Shown in pieces: positions 8,137 to 15,893 of a stretch of DNA of 64,000 nucleotides. The stretch covers positions 6,003 to 70,002 of the forward strand of contig CAJUDM010000026.1 in assembly GCA_910584915.1 (NCBI GenBank), written 5' to 3'. Position 1 is the stretch's first letter. Each line of letters opens with the position of its first letter. This DNA comes from an uncultured Lachnospiraceae bacterium (GTDB taxonomy: Bacteria > Bacillota > Clostridia > Lachnospirales > Lachnospiraceae). Below the pieces are notes generated by a model that was not told the DNA's origin, made no database searches, and saw only the letters and a list, made by a program, of their open reading frames with translations. Position numbers and translations under genes: made by a program.

Positions 8137-9446
8137 ATATCATTTTATTGTCGGGCGGTTCGGGAAAAAGGCTGTGGCCTCTCTCCAACGATATCCGTTC
8201 CAAACAGTTTATCAAAATATTCAGGAAAAAGGACGGCAGTTATGAGTCCATGCTGCAGCGGGTGTACTGCCAGATCAGAGAGGCGGATATGGACGCGAAA
8301 GTGACAGTGGCGACCAGCAAGTCACAGATATCCGCCATTCATAATCAGTTGGGGGAGGAAGCGGCGATATCCGCCGAACCGAGCAGGCGGGATACCTTTC
8401 CGGCGATGGCGCTGGCGGCGGCACATCTGAGTGATGTGCAGGGGATAAGCCCGGAGGAGAGCGTGGTAGTCTGCCCGGTCGATCCCTATGTGGAAAAAGA
8501 TTATTTTGCGGCGCTGAAGGCGCTGGCATCTCAGGCGGAAAAGGGGGAGGCAAAGCTGGTTCTTCTGGGCATCGAGCCCGCTTATCCCAGCGAGAAATAC
8601 GGCTATATCATACCGGCGGACGATGGAGAGATAACCTCTGTAAAGACTTTTAAAGAAAAGCCGACGGCGGAGAGAGCGAAGGAGTATATCGGACAGGGTG
8701 CACTCTGGAACGGCGGCGTATTTGCCTGTAAGCTTGGGTATCTTCTGGAGAAAGCCCATGAGCAGATGGATTTTACGGACTATCAGGACTTATATGAAAA
8801 GTATGATGCGCTGACAAGGATTTCCTTCGACTACGCGGTGGTGGAGAGAGAACAGAGTATCCAGGTGATGCGGTTTGCGGGACAGTGGAAGGATCTGGGA
8901 ACCTGGAATACGCTGACGGAAGCCATGGAGGAGACTGTGGTGGGGCAGGGCGTTATGGACGAGACATGTCGGGATGTCCATATCGTGAATGAGATGGATG
9001 TGCCGGTTCTCGCCATGGGGTTAAAAGATGTGGTGATCTCGGCTTCGCCGGAGGGAATCCTTGTCGCGGATAAAGGACAGAGTTCCTATATGAAACCCTT
9101 TGTGGACAATATGGACAGCCGGATCAGGTTCGCGGAGAAGAGCTGGGGGAGTTACCGGGTCCTGGATGTGGAGAAGGGCAGCATGACGATCAAGGTGACG
9201 CTGCGCGCGGGACATTCCATGAACTATCACGCCCACAGGCGCAGGGATGAGGTGTGGACTGTGATCTCGGGAAGCGGGAGGACGATCGTGGACGGGATGG
9301 AGCAGAAAGTGGAGCGTGGAGATGTGATCACCATGAGCGCCGGATGCCGGCATACAGTGATCGCGGAGACGGAACTGAAACTGATCGAGGTGCAGATCGG
9401 GGAGGAGATATCGGTGCAGGATAAGGTGAAGTTTGAATTGCCTTAA
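8133..9446 (+). CDS. manC: Mannose-1-phosphate guanylyltransferase (ManC type, C-terminal cupin)
   Basis: A 437-residue protein that makes GDP-mannose from mannose-1-phosphate and GTP. The nucleotidyltransferase domain opens with LLSGGSGKRLWPLSN and contains FKEKPTAERAKEYI and GALWNGGVFAC. The C-terminal ~100 residues form the type II phosphomannose isomerase cupin (SWGSYRVLDV, then GHSMNYHAHRRRDEVW). The total is slightly shorter than typical bifunctional ManC, so isomerase activity is possible but unproven; a separate manA lies downstream. It supplies the substrate of Gmd. Confidence 0.93.
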   Translation: MNIILLSGGSGKRLWPLSNDIRSKQFIKIFRKKDGSYESMLQRVYCQIREADMDAKVTVATSKSQISAIHNQLGEEAAISAEPSRRDTFPAMALAAAHLSDVQGISPEESVVVCPVDPYVEKDYFAALKALASQAEKGEAKLVLLGIEPAYPSEKYGYIIPADDGEITSVKTFKEKPTAERAKEYIGQGALWNGGVFACKLGYLLEKAHEQMDFTDYQDLYEKYDALTRISFDYAVVEREQSIQVMRFAGQWKDLGTWNTLTEAMEETVVGQGVMDETCRDVHIVNEMDVPVLAMGLKDVVISASPEGILVADKGQSSYMKPFVDNMDSRIRFAEKSWGSYRVLDVEKGSMTIKVTLRAGHSMNYHAHRRRDEVWTVISGSGRTIVDGMEQKVERGDVITMSAGCRHTVIAETELKLIEVQIGEEISVQDKVKFELP

Positions 9447-9452
9447 GCGGAC

Positions 9453-9589
9453 GCCGGTAGGAACATAAAATGCTCCGTCGCCACGCTTTCGCTCGGTAAA
9501 AAGCGTAACGGACACTAAACTCGTGAGAGACCTCGTTAAGTGCCGACGCTTTTTAACGGGCTCCTTGAGCATTTTATGTTCCTACCGGC
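9453..9589. repeat. 137-bp nested palindrome between manC and manA
   Basis: The outer arms 9453-9475 and 9567-9589 are perfect 23-bp inverted repeats. An inner pair TAAAAAGCGT (9497-9506) and ACGCTTTTTA (9546-9555) is also perfect, and a third imperfect pairing lies inside that (CGGACACT with AGTGCCG). The whole could fold as one long hairpin. There is no T-run after it and no ORF inside. It resembles a MITE- or REP-like element. No second copy is in this window. Confidence 0.8.
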
Positions 9590-9611
9590 TGGGCGATGGT
9601 AAGGTAAGGAA

Positions 9612-9794
9612 GAATGAGTTATTGGAAGGAATGAATTATTGGAAAGAATGAGTTGCCGGAAAGCGTGGATTGTGAGAAAGAATGAGTTGTCGGAAAGTAT
9701 GAATTATTGGAAAGAATGAGTTGCCGGAAAGCGTGAATTGCGGGGAAGAGTGGATTGTCGGGAAGAGTGAACTGTCGGGAAGAATGAATTGGAA
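9612..9794. repeat. 17-bp tandem repeat, about 10.8 copies
   Basis: Eleven consecutive units, the last partial, start at 9612, 9629, 9646, 9663, 9680, 9697, 9714, 9731, 9748, 9765 and 9782. The consensus is GAATGAGTTGCCGGAAA with 1-6 changes per unit. The period is not a multiple of three and it lies between genes, just upstream of manA. It is a likely VNTR. Confidence 0.88.
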
Positions 9795-9810
9795 TGGAGA
9801 TTAGATAGAG

Positions 9811-10809
9811 ATGGGACAAGGCAGACCGTTTATATGTAAGCCGGTGGGGAAGGATTATCTGTGGGGCGGGAAGAGGCTGCAGGAGGATATGGTGAAGGAG
9901 ACAGGGTTGTCTCATCTGGCGGAGAGCTGGGAGTGTTCCACGCATCCGGACGGTCCGTCTACCGTGGCGGACGGTGTGTACCGGGGGATGGAGCTCTCGG
10001 AGGTCCTGAGAGAACATCCCGAGTATCTGGGAAGCCATGCGGGGTATATAGGCGGCGGGGAGGCAGGGCAGCTTCCGGTCCTGGTGAAATTTATCGATGC
10101 CAAAGAGGATCTGTCGGTGCAGGTCCATCCCACGGATGCCTACGCAAAGGAGCATGAAAACGGGCAGCAGGGCAAGACGGAGCTGTGGTATATCATGGAT
10201 GCGGCAAAGGATGCCGGGATCGTCTACGGGCTGAGGCGGAATGCGGAGAGAGAGGTGCTGCGGCAGGCGGCGCTTGATGGAAAACTGGACAGGTATCTGC
10301 GGAGGATACCTGTAAAGAAGGATCAGGTTTTCTTTATCAAGGCGGGAATGATCCATGCTGTCGGCGCAGGCTGTCTGATCGCGGAGATACAGGAGAACTC
10401 CAATCTGACCTATCGGCTGTACGATTATGACAGGGTAGATAAAAGCGGGCGAAAGAGACAGCTTCATGTGGAAAAGGCGCTGGATGCGGCGGAGCTGACA
10501 CGGACGGAGGCGCCTGGACAGCCCATGAGGGTGCTCCGCTATGAGCCTGGGTGTGCCAGGGAGCTGCTTGGGAGATGCCGGTACTTTGAGGTACACCGCA
10601 TGCTGGTGAATACGGAACGGCGCCAGATCGTGAAATTCAGGGCGGATGAGCTGAGTTTTCGCATCCTGCTGTGCATGGAGGGATGCGGCACGCTGTCTTT
10701 TGGGGATACCGTGCTGGAAATCTACAGGGGCGACTGCATTTTTGTGCCGGCGGATTCCGTGGATATACGGATTCACGGAAGGCTGCAATTTCTGGATGTG
10801 AGGTGCTGA
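9811..10809 (+). CDS. manA: Mannose-6-phosphate isomerase, class I
   Basis: A 332-residue zinc enzyme interconverting fructose-6-phosphate and mannose-6-phosphate, feeding GDP-mannose synthesis. It opens with the family pattern KDYLWGGKRLQED. Zinc-ligand regions are visible in LSVQVHPTDAYAKEHE and GKTELWYIMD, and the core catalytic segment in FIKAGMIHAVGAG. Length is normal. It is separated from manC by the palindrome and the 17-bp repeat, and is followed by an intrinsic terminator, so it ends the operon. Confidence 0.95.
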   Translation: MGQGRPFICKPVGKDYLWGGKRLQEDMVKETGLSHLAESWECSTHPDGPSTVADGVYRGMELSEVLREHPEYLGSHAGYIGGGEAGQLPVLVKFIDAKEDLSVQVHPTDAYAKEHENGQQGKTELWYIMDAAKDAGIVYGLRRNAEREVLRQAALDGKLDRYLRRIPVKKDQVFFIKAGMIHAVGAGCLIAEIQENSNLTYRLYDYDRVDKSGRKRQLHVEKALDAAELTRTEAPGQPMRVLRYEPGCARELLGRCRYFEVHRMLVNTERRQIVKFRADELSFRILLCMEGCGTLSFGDTVLEIYRGDCIFVPADSVDIRIHGRLQFLDVRC

Positions 10810-10812
10810 AAG

Positions 10813-10857
10813 CGGACAGAAATCCCGTAACTTGAAGGGGAAATCTGTCCGTTTTTC
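10813..10857 (+). terminator. Terminator after manA
   Basis: CGGACAGA (10813-10820) pairs with TCTGTCCG (10844-10851). The stem extends inward with TCCC/GGGA after a small internal loop and is followed by TTTTTCT. Confidence 0.8.
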
Positions 10858-10891
10858 TGATCCTGTTTCCATTATTATGTTATGATGTTTT

Positions 10892-11575
10892 TCAACGTGT
10901 CGGCATCTGAAAGCCTGTGAGCGCTTTGTTCAGGTAATCGTTAAAGGGCTTCATCAGGCGGAAAAGTTCCACTGCGCGGTCAAGGAACTGCTCCGCATTT
11001 TCAAGTTCCGCATCTTTGACGGGATATTCCAGATACCAGCTTTTATATTTTAGATATTCCGCCTGGGGATGTTCCTTATCGTATCCGGCGGGAACATTTT
11101 TCAGGCTTGTCCCCTGTACGGTGAAGTGCTCCTTAAAATCCGGTGCGTCGATGATCTGCTCCCACTGTGCGCCGTTTGCAGAGATATAGTCCCGCACCAT
11201 CGCCGTCGCGTCTTTGAACATATCGGCGAACAGGCCGCCGCCCAGGAAAGACTTATCCCCCGGCTTTATCATGAGATAATACCCCACCGGCACGGGCAGT
11301 TTCCCCATGGAGGAAATATGGGCGCGAAAGGCGGGATTATAGGGAGATTTGTCGTGGCTAAACCGGGTGTCCCTGTTTAACTTGAAAGTGAGCGACTGCG
11401 GCGCATTGTGCAGCACAGAGGGATCAAAATCCCCGATGCGGAAGATGAGCGCCTGTATCAATGCTTCAAATTCCTCGTTTGCCGCTCTGTATTCCGGCTT
11501 GTGGGCGTGATACCATTCCCGGTCATTGTTTTCACTCAGGTCTGTCAGATATTGTAAGATGGTTGATAGATTCAT
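10892..11575 (-). CDS. DUF2461 domain-containing protein
   Basis: A 227-residue protein of the DUF2461/TIGR02453 family, of unknown biochemical function. Family signatures include NNDREWYHAHKPEY near the N-terminus, FKLNRDTRFSHDKSPYNP and GGGLFADM. AGGAGG lies ahead of ATG 11575. It starts 15 bp after the ECF sigma gene on the minus strand, so it is probably in that gene's operon. The role is unknown. Confidence 0.88.
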   Translation of the reverse strand: MNLSTILQYLTDLSENNDREWYHAHKPEYRAANEEFEALIQALIFRIGDFDPSVLHNAPQSLTFKLNRDTRFSHDKSPYNPAFRAHISSMGKLPVPVGYYLMIKPGDKSFLGGGLFADMFKDATAMVRDYISANGAQWEQIIDAPDFKEHFTVQGTSLKNVPAGYDKEHPQAEYLKYKSWYLEYPVKDAELENAEQFLDRAVELFRLMKPFNDYLNKALTGFQMPTR

Positions 11576-11590
11576 GATAGTTGTTTCCTC

Positions 11591-12466
11591 CTATGCATTC
11601 CGGATGACAGATATGGCTGTGCTGTCCAGAAAATTTTTGATGAATGTTTTGAGTGTTTCCGGCGATTGAAAGGTTTTGCAGAAAGAAAATTCTTCCGATA
11701 AATCGTCGATTGTCTCCATCGCTTCCTTTACCCCGGCTGCGGTTTGTGGAGATACAGGGAGCGAGGTCTGAAGGGATATGGGTTTGGCACCGGTGAAATC
11801 CAGCCTGTCCGGTGAAATTCTGTGGTTCTGGATGGCGTAGTTGACGCGGTCTGTGCAGTGGCATTTCCCGCATCCGTATTCTCCGCAGTAATCGCTCAAA
11901 AATTCTGCCATTTTCTTTCGTATTCTGGACAATCGCTGCCGGTATGCATCGGGGGTGATCCCCAGAATATCGCCCGCAATGCGGCTGTCCACCCGAAACA
12001 TCGTCCCCAGGATAAAAATACACCTGCTCTCCGCGTCGAGGCATTGAAGCATGACGTTTGTGCAGGACAGCTTCAACTCCTCCGCCAGAATGGATTTCTC
12101 CACATCCTGCGTCAGATCCGGGACATCGTCAATTTTTCCATGCAGAATGTCGTCCCCGTAAAACTCGAAGCTGAGAGGAAACTTTGCGAACATATGCTTT
12201 TTGTAATCTTTCAGATGGTTCAGCGCAATGCGGAACACCCAGGTGGAAAAGGAACTCTCCCCCTTGAAGGAGGACAGATGGGTGATGATTTTCAGCAGGA
12301 TCTCCTGGGACGCGTCCTCGGCGTCCGGGAAGGTCCCTAACATCCGCAGAGACAGGTTGAATACCAGATCTTGCACGCTGAGCAGCACGGTTTCCAGTGC
12401 ACTCTTATCTCCGGCGGCAGCCTGTCTGATCAAAAGCAGTAATTCTTCGTTTGTTATCTTGTCCAT
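11591..12466 (-). CDS. ECF-type RNA polymerase sigma factor with Cys-rich tail
   Basis: A 291-residue sigma-70 family factor. Region 2 spans about residues 20-95 (LRMLGTFPDAEDASQEILLK, STWVFRIALNHLKD). Region 4 spans about 125-190 (GDILGITPDAYRQRLSRIRKK). An extra ~100-residue tail begins with the cysteine cluster C194, C199, C202, C204 (in YCGEYGCGKCHC). Typical ECF factors are about 160-200 residues, so this tail may be a built-in regulatory or metal-binding domain. The start at 12466 is preferred because the upstream ATG at 12481 lies inside the GGAGG ribosome site. No obvious anti-sigma gene adjoins it; neighbours are CPBP (upstream) and DUF2461 (downstream). Confidence 0.88.
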   Translation of the reverse strand: MDKITNEELLLLIRQAAAGDKSALETVLLSVQDLVFNLSLRMLGTFPDAEDASQEILLKIITHLSSFKGESSFSTWVFRIALNHLKDYKKHMFAKFPLSFEFYGDDILHGKIDDVPDLTQDVEKSILAEELKLSCTNVMLQCLDAESRCIFILGTMFRVDSRIAGDILGITPDAYRQRLSRIRKKMAEFLSDYCGEYGCGKCHCTDRVNYAIQNHRISPDRLDFTGAKPISLQTSLPVSPQTAAGVKEAMETIDDLSEEFSFCKTFQSPETLKTFIKNFLDSTAISVIRNA

Positions 12467-12542
12467 ATTTTTTACCTCCATATTCTATTAGACGATCGAA
12501 ATGCGGGCGTGTGACAGGGGAGTTTAAATTTTTTTCGGGCGC

Positions 12543-13220
12543 TCACCGCACAAGAAACACAGAGACAGGCAGTATCACGGAAGTCAGGATATCATAAAAT
12601 CCATGGGCGATCATAAGAGGAAACAGGCTCTTCTTTTTGGAACAGAAAAGAAAAACACATAAAATGATCACATTCGTGGACAGGTTGTAAAACTCGCCAA
12701 ACACAAACTGCATGGAAGACCAGTGGATGGCGTAAAAGAGCAGGATGTTGAGGGCGACGGAGAGTATTTTTGAGGGGCATATGGATAAGGTCTTATGCAG
12801 AATAAATCCGCGGAAGATCAGTTCTTCCGCGAATCCCACGCACAAAAAGCAGTAGAGAGATGTTGTAATGATATAACCGGGCTCCGGTGCTATAGCATAA
12901 GCGGAATAGTCCATTTTCAGGGCGAGAAGCGGTATCTGCTGTACGACAAACATGCAGAAGCCTAAGAGCAGTCCCGCCGGGACATCCTGAAAACGAAAGC
13001 AGGTTAAACCTATGGAGGCAAGAGGAGCCTTTTCCACCTTTGAGATATAAAAAAGGATAATGGCGCAGGGCAGGAGATAGAATAAAACGCCGTTAAAAAG
13101 CCCGGTGGAATGCAAAAAAATTTCTGAAAAGTTTATGACTGCCGTGAGGATCATCATGAGTATAAAAAGGTTGATGATTTCCAGGAATGCTTTTTTCTTG
13201 GTGGGCAATTTTTGATACAT
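12543..13220 (-). CDS. CPBP family intramembrane metalloprotease
   Basis: A 225-residue polytopic membrane protein of the CPBP (Abi/CAAX protease-like) family. The glutamate motif is in FAEELIFRGFIL. Later histidines are in FYAIHWSS and IAHGFYDIL. Such enzymes cleave membrane substrates, sometimes in bacteriocin immunity or anti-sigma degradation. It lies 76 bp upstream of the ECF sigma gene, which makes a regulatory link plausible but unproven. The start at 13220 follows AGGAG; an in-frame extension to 13274 would overlap the upstream gene. Confidence 0.87.
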   Translation of the reverse strand: MYQKLPTKKKAFLEIINLFILMMILTAVINFSEIFLHSTGLFNGVLFYLLPCAIILFYISKVEKAPLASIGLTCFRFQDVPAGLLLGFCMFVVQQIPLLALKMDYSAYAIAPEPGYIITTSLYCFLCVGFAEELIFRGFILHKTLSICPSKILSVALNILLFYAIHWSSMQFVFGEFYNLSTNVIILCVFLFCSKKKSLFPLMIAHGFYDILTSVILPVSVFLVR

Positions 13221-13236
13221 GGTTTTCTCCTGTGTT

Positions 13237-13746
13237 TCAGTTATTTTTAATCCGCTGTATGATAATGGAAGCATGGTTTACAGCCTGGTTGTCAATTCCG
13301 GTTCCCGCAAGATAATCCGTTGTGGAGGATTTATTGCGCAGTGTGACAATGGAACCGGCTTCGATGGGAGCGATAAACATGCCGGTCAGCTGAGCCCGCT
13401 CTGTATTGGTAAGTCCGTCAGAGTATATTCCGAAAAAGGACAGCGGATTTTCCAGACCGTTGATGGCTACGGCATAAGCTGCATTGATGGTCTCGCCGTC
13501 CGGACGAAGCAGCAGGGAATAGTCTATCCGGTAAATGCCGCCCGTGTTGACGGTAATTTCCGTTGTATTCGGGGTGAAAGAAAAATCACCGGACTGAAAA
13601 GCAAGCAGAAAGCGGACTTCTTTTTCCGGAGCGATCTCCTGATAGCCGCCCTGCATGACGGCGTTAAAGTAGACCGGCGGCATCCAGGGACATGTTGATT
13701 CCTGACAGCAATGGCAACAACAGCATTTATTGTGATTTTCATTCAT
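13237..13746 (-). CDS. Cys-rich exosporium/BclA C-terminal-like protein
   Basis: A 169-residue protein whose start (MNENHNKCCCCHCCQESTC) has eight cysteines in the first 19 residues. A beta-rich jelly-roll-like region follows (FSFTPNTTEITVNTGGIYRI, then GSIVTLRNKSSTTDYLAGTG, ending ASIIIQRIK). The latter resembles the BclA/C1q-like C-terminal domain of spore-surface proteins but lacks the collagen-like repeats. It has no signal peptide. AGGAGG precedes the start. A spore-surface location with cysteine cross-linking is inferred from resemblance only. Confidence 0.65.
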   Translation of the reverse strand: MNENHNKCCCCHCCQESTCPWMPPVYFNAVMQGGYQEIAPEKEVRFLLAFQSGDFSFTPNTTEITVNTGGIYRIDYSLLLRPDGETINAAYAVAINGLENPLSFFGIYSDGLTNTERAQLTGMFIAPIEAGSIVTLRNKSSTTDYLAGTGIDNQAVNHASIIIQRIKNN

Positions 13747-13837
13747 TTTTTCAAGCCTCCTGACATAAAGAAGTATCTCTGGTATATCTTATGCGTCGGA
13801 GAGCTTATCGTGCGGGGCAATAAAATTACGAAAGCCG

Positions 13838-14284
13838 CTATCCCAGGAACCGTTCGACCAGGCTGAGCGCCGCGATCAGGAAGACAGTAAAGACTGCTGA
13901 TGCGCCGATAACGGCAACAATGATGGCAATAATGCGGAGGGTCTTTTTTGTCTCGGGGCTCATTTCCCTTTTACTTTGGTTTTCTGATTGCGGAATTTCA
14001 GTTTCGGGAAACTCAATATCAGAAAGGTCAGTTTCAAGATTCCCTGTCTTGGGAATATCAGTTTCGTCGGCAGTAAGCGCCGGAGATTCTTCGCCGAGCA
14101 GAAGATAGTCGGTGCTGACCTCATACATCTGTGCCAACTTGATGATATTTTCAATGTCCGGATACCCTTGAGCAGACTCCCATTTGGAGACCGCCTGTCT
14201 TGAGACGTTTAATAATTCAGCGACCTGTTCCTGGGAGTATCCCGCCTCTTTCCGAAGGTCTTTTAGGCGTTCAGCTATGTTCAT
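13838..14284 (-). CDS. XRE-family transcriptional regulator, C-terminal membrane anchor
   Basis: A 148-residue protein. Residues 1-~63 are an HTH_3 domain (LRKEAGYSQEQVAELLNVSR, QAVSKWESAQGYPD). An acidic linker and one hydrophobic segment near the C-terminus (IIAIIVAVIGASAVFTVFL) follow. ATG 14284 follows AAGGAAC. The frame is open upstream to 14521, but that part lacks recognisable protein. It is the first gene of the minus-strand group down to DUF2461. Confidence 0.82.
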   Translation of the reverse strand: MNIAERLKDLRKEAGYSQEQVAELLNVSRQAVSKWESAQGYPDIENIIKLAQMYEVSTDYLLLGEESPALTADETDIPKTGNLETDLSDIEFPETEIPQSENQSKREMSPETKKTLRIIAIIVAVIGASAVFTVFLIAALSLVERFLG

Positions 14285-14585
14285 AATATGGATAAGTTCC
14301 TTTCTCATACAATATATGTATGGCTGATAACTTTGCATCCGGCAAAGAGCCGTTATAACCGATGCGGAATCATTGATCGGATTTCTTCCTGCTTCCGTAA
14401 AAAAAGTACCACGATTCTTCGGTTGCGCACCACCATCAGTTTTTTGCATGGACAGCAACGGATCGTTGCGGAGGGGAGATTTTTTGCTGCGGGTGCTTTT
14501 GGAACTGTTATCGAATACCATTATAGCATGTTTTTTACAATTATATCATGTTGCTTGACATTTATTCCCGCGTAGCATTTTACTC
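14285..14585. other. Divergent intergenic region, XRE / TetR
   Basis: No gene is supported here. The minus strand has a TATAAT-like -10 (ATTATA at 14519-14524) without a clear -35, which may drive the XRE gene with a long leader. The plus strand has a TTGACA at 14555-14560 lacking a good -10. I see no other structure. Confidence 0.4.
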
Positions 14586-14633
14586 TTGACAAAGCGACAC
14601 ACATGACGCATAATAGTAAGAGACACGAGTGTC
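14586..14633 (+). promoter_or_regulatory. Promoter and probable TetR operator
   Basis: TTGACA (14586-14591), a 17-bp spacer and CATAAT (14609-14614) form a near-consensus sigma-A promoter. A perfect 12-bp palindrome GACACGAGTGTC (14622-14633) lies just after it. A GCGACAC half-site in the spacer (14594-14600) matches the inverse of the GTGTCGC at the right edge of the palindrome. The site is well placed for autorepression by the TetR protein encoded downstream. Confidence 0.75.
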
Positions 14634-14670
14634 GCAAATGAAAAGATAAAAAAGAACAGAGGTGACAAAA

Positions 14671-15270
14671 ATGAGCCTGAGAGGAGAAAAGACAAAGCAG
14701 GATATCCGGGAAAAAGCATGTCAGCTGTTTGCGAAAAAGGGATTTAAAGAGGTTACCATGAAGGATATCTGTGAACTGACGGGGCTGAGCCGCGGTGGAT
14801 TGTATCGGCATTATGGGAGTACAGAGCAGATTTTTCTGGAGATAGTGAACGCTTTTTCCGATAAGCAGAAAAAGGAAGTATTTGCCAAGATCGAGCGGCG
14901 TATTCCGGCTGTCACGATATTGGAGGAAATTCTTTCGAGATATGCGGGGGAAATGATCGACGATGAAAATTCTATCAGTCTTGCCATTTACGAATTTTTC
15001 AGTAATCCGGAGATCTCTGAGGAGGATAATTCTGTAAAAAAGCAGTATGAGATTTCAAAATCAACTTGGGTGGAACTTATCAACTATGGCATAGGCACGA
15101 AAGAATTCAACCCTGTAAACCCGGAAGCTGTTTTTCATGTGATCGTATTTGCGTATCAGGGGGTGCGGATGTACAGCAGGCTGATGAAAATAGAGGAGGA
15201 GATTCCCGCACAGATCATTTGTGAAATCAAAAGGCTTTTACTGCCGGAGGAGGTACATCATGAAAAGTGA
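14671..15270 (+). CDS. TetR/AcrR family transcriptional regulator
   Basis: A 199-residue repressor-type protein. The N-terminal HTH covers about residues 10-55 (KKGFKEVTMKDICELTGLSR, GGLYRHYGSTEQIFLEI). The helical C-terminal domain would sense an unknown ligand. ATG 14671 follows GAGGTG. A strong promoter with a palindrome lies upstream, and the stop overlaps the start of the GNAT gene, indicating co-expression and probably regulation of that gene. Confidence 0.88.
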   Translation: MSLRGEKTKQDIREKACQLFAKKGFKEVTMKDICELTGLSRGGLYRHYGSTEQIFLEIVNAFSDKQKKEVFAKIERRIPAVTILEEILSRYAGEMIDDENSISLAIYEFFSNPEISEEDNSVKKQYEISKSTWVELINYGIGTKEFNPVNPEAVFHVIVFAYQGVRMYSRLMKIEEEIPAQIICEIKRLLLPEEVHHEK

Positions 15271-15784
15271 TATTGTTTTGGTCAGACCAACTTTAGAATG
15301 GAAGGAAGAAGCGCTTGCCTATCGCCGGGAGCATTTTCAGAATGGAGAGAGGGTTATCTATGGGAGCGAGCTTTTTGATCAGACGGAAAAGTATGAGGAA
15401 TGGCTTTCTTCTGTAACGTTAAATACTGATCCCAAAACGGTGAATGAAAACTGGGTAGTCACAGATACTTTTTTTGCGGTCAGAAAGAGGGATGCCAGGA
15501 TCGTCGGTATGATCGATCTGAGACATACACTGAATGAATTTTTGAAAGATTTGGGAAACTGCGGGTATAGTGTGCGCCCATCCGAAAGAAAAAAGGGATA
15601 TGCGACCCAAATGCTGTGTCAGCTTCTACGGGCTGCGAAGGAGGCGGGACTGAAAGAACTTCACATATCTGTGGAGAGAGAAAATACAGCGTCAGTAAAA
15701 GTCATACGAAAAAACGGCGGCGTGTATGAGCGGTGCTTTCCTTTTGAAGGTGAGATGGCAGATATTTATAAGATTGTTTTGTGA
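15260..15784 (+). CDS. GNAT family N-acetyltransferase
   Basis: A 174-residue acetyltransferase. The acetyl-CoA loop is in SVRPSERKKGYATQML. The later conserved segment ISVERENTASVKVIRKNGG is typical of GNATs acting on small amines or ribosomal proteins. The start at 15260 sits after GGAGGAGGT and overlaps the TetR stop by 11 bp. The substrate is unknown. Confidence 0.88.
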   Translation: MKSDIVLVRPTLEWKEEALAYRREHFQNGERVIYGSELFDQTEKYEEWLSSVTLNTDPKTVNENWVVTDTFFAVRKRDARIVGMIDLRHTLNEFLKDLGNCGYSVRPSERKKGYATQMLCQLLRAAKEAGLKELHISVERENTASVKVIRKNGGVYERCFPFEGEMADIYKIVL

Positions 15785-15839
15785 TGTTCGTCTGATGGCG
15801 GATGTTTAAAGATTGTTTAGTGATGTTCATCTGATGGCG
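15761..15839. repeat. Imperfect 39/40-bp tandem duplication at the GNAT 3' end
   Basis: The 3' end of the GNAT gene plus flank (15761-15800) is repeated immediately (15801-15839) with about five differences; both copies hold AGATTGTTT and TCTGATGGCG. It looks like a local slippage or unequal-crossover duplication. The second copy is non-coding. Confidence 0.75.
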
Positions 15840-15893
15840 GTGGATGACAGTTTACAATGCGGTCATGAAAAAACAGTGGGAGGAAGAGCGCGG

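Noticed and set aside
9619..10872. 417-codon minus-strand ORF opposite manA
   Set aside because: It is the antisense of a clear ManA and of the 17-bp repeat, is His/Pro/Arg-rich and shows no domain. High GC in the third position of manA explains its openness.
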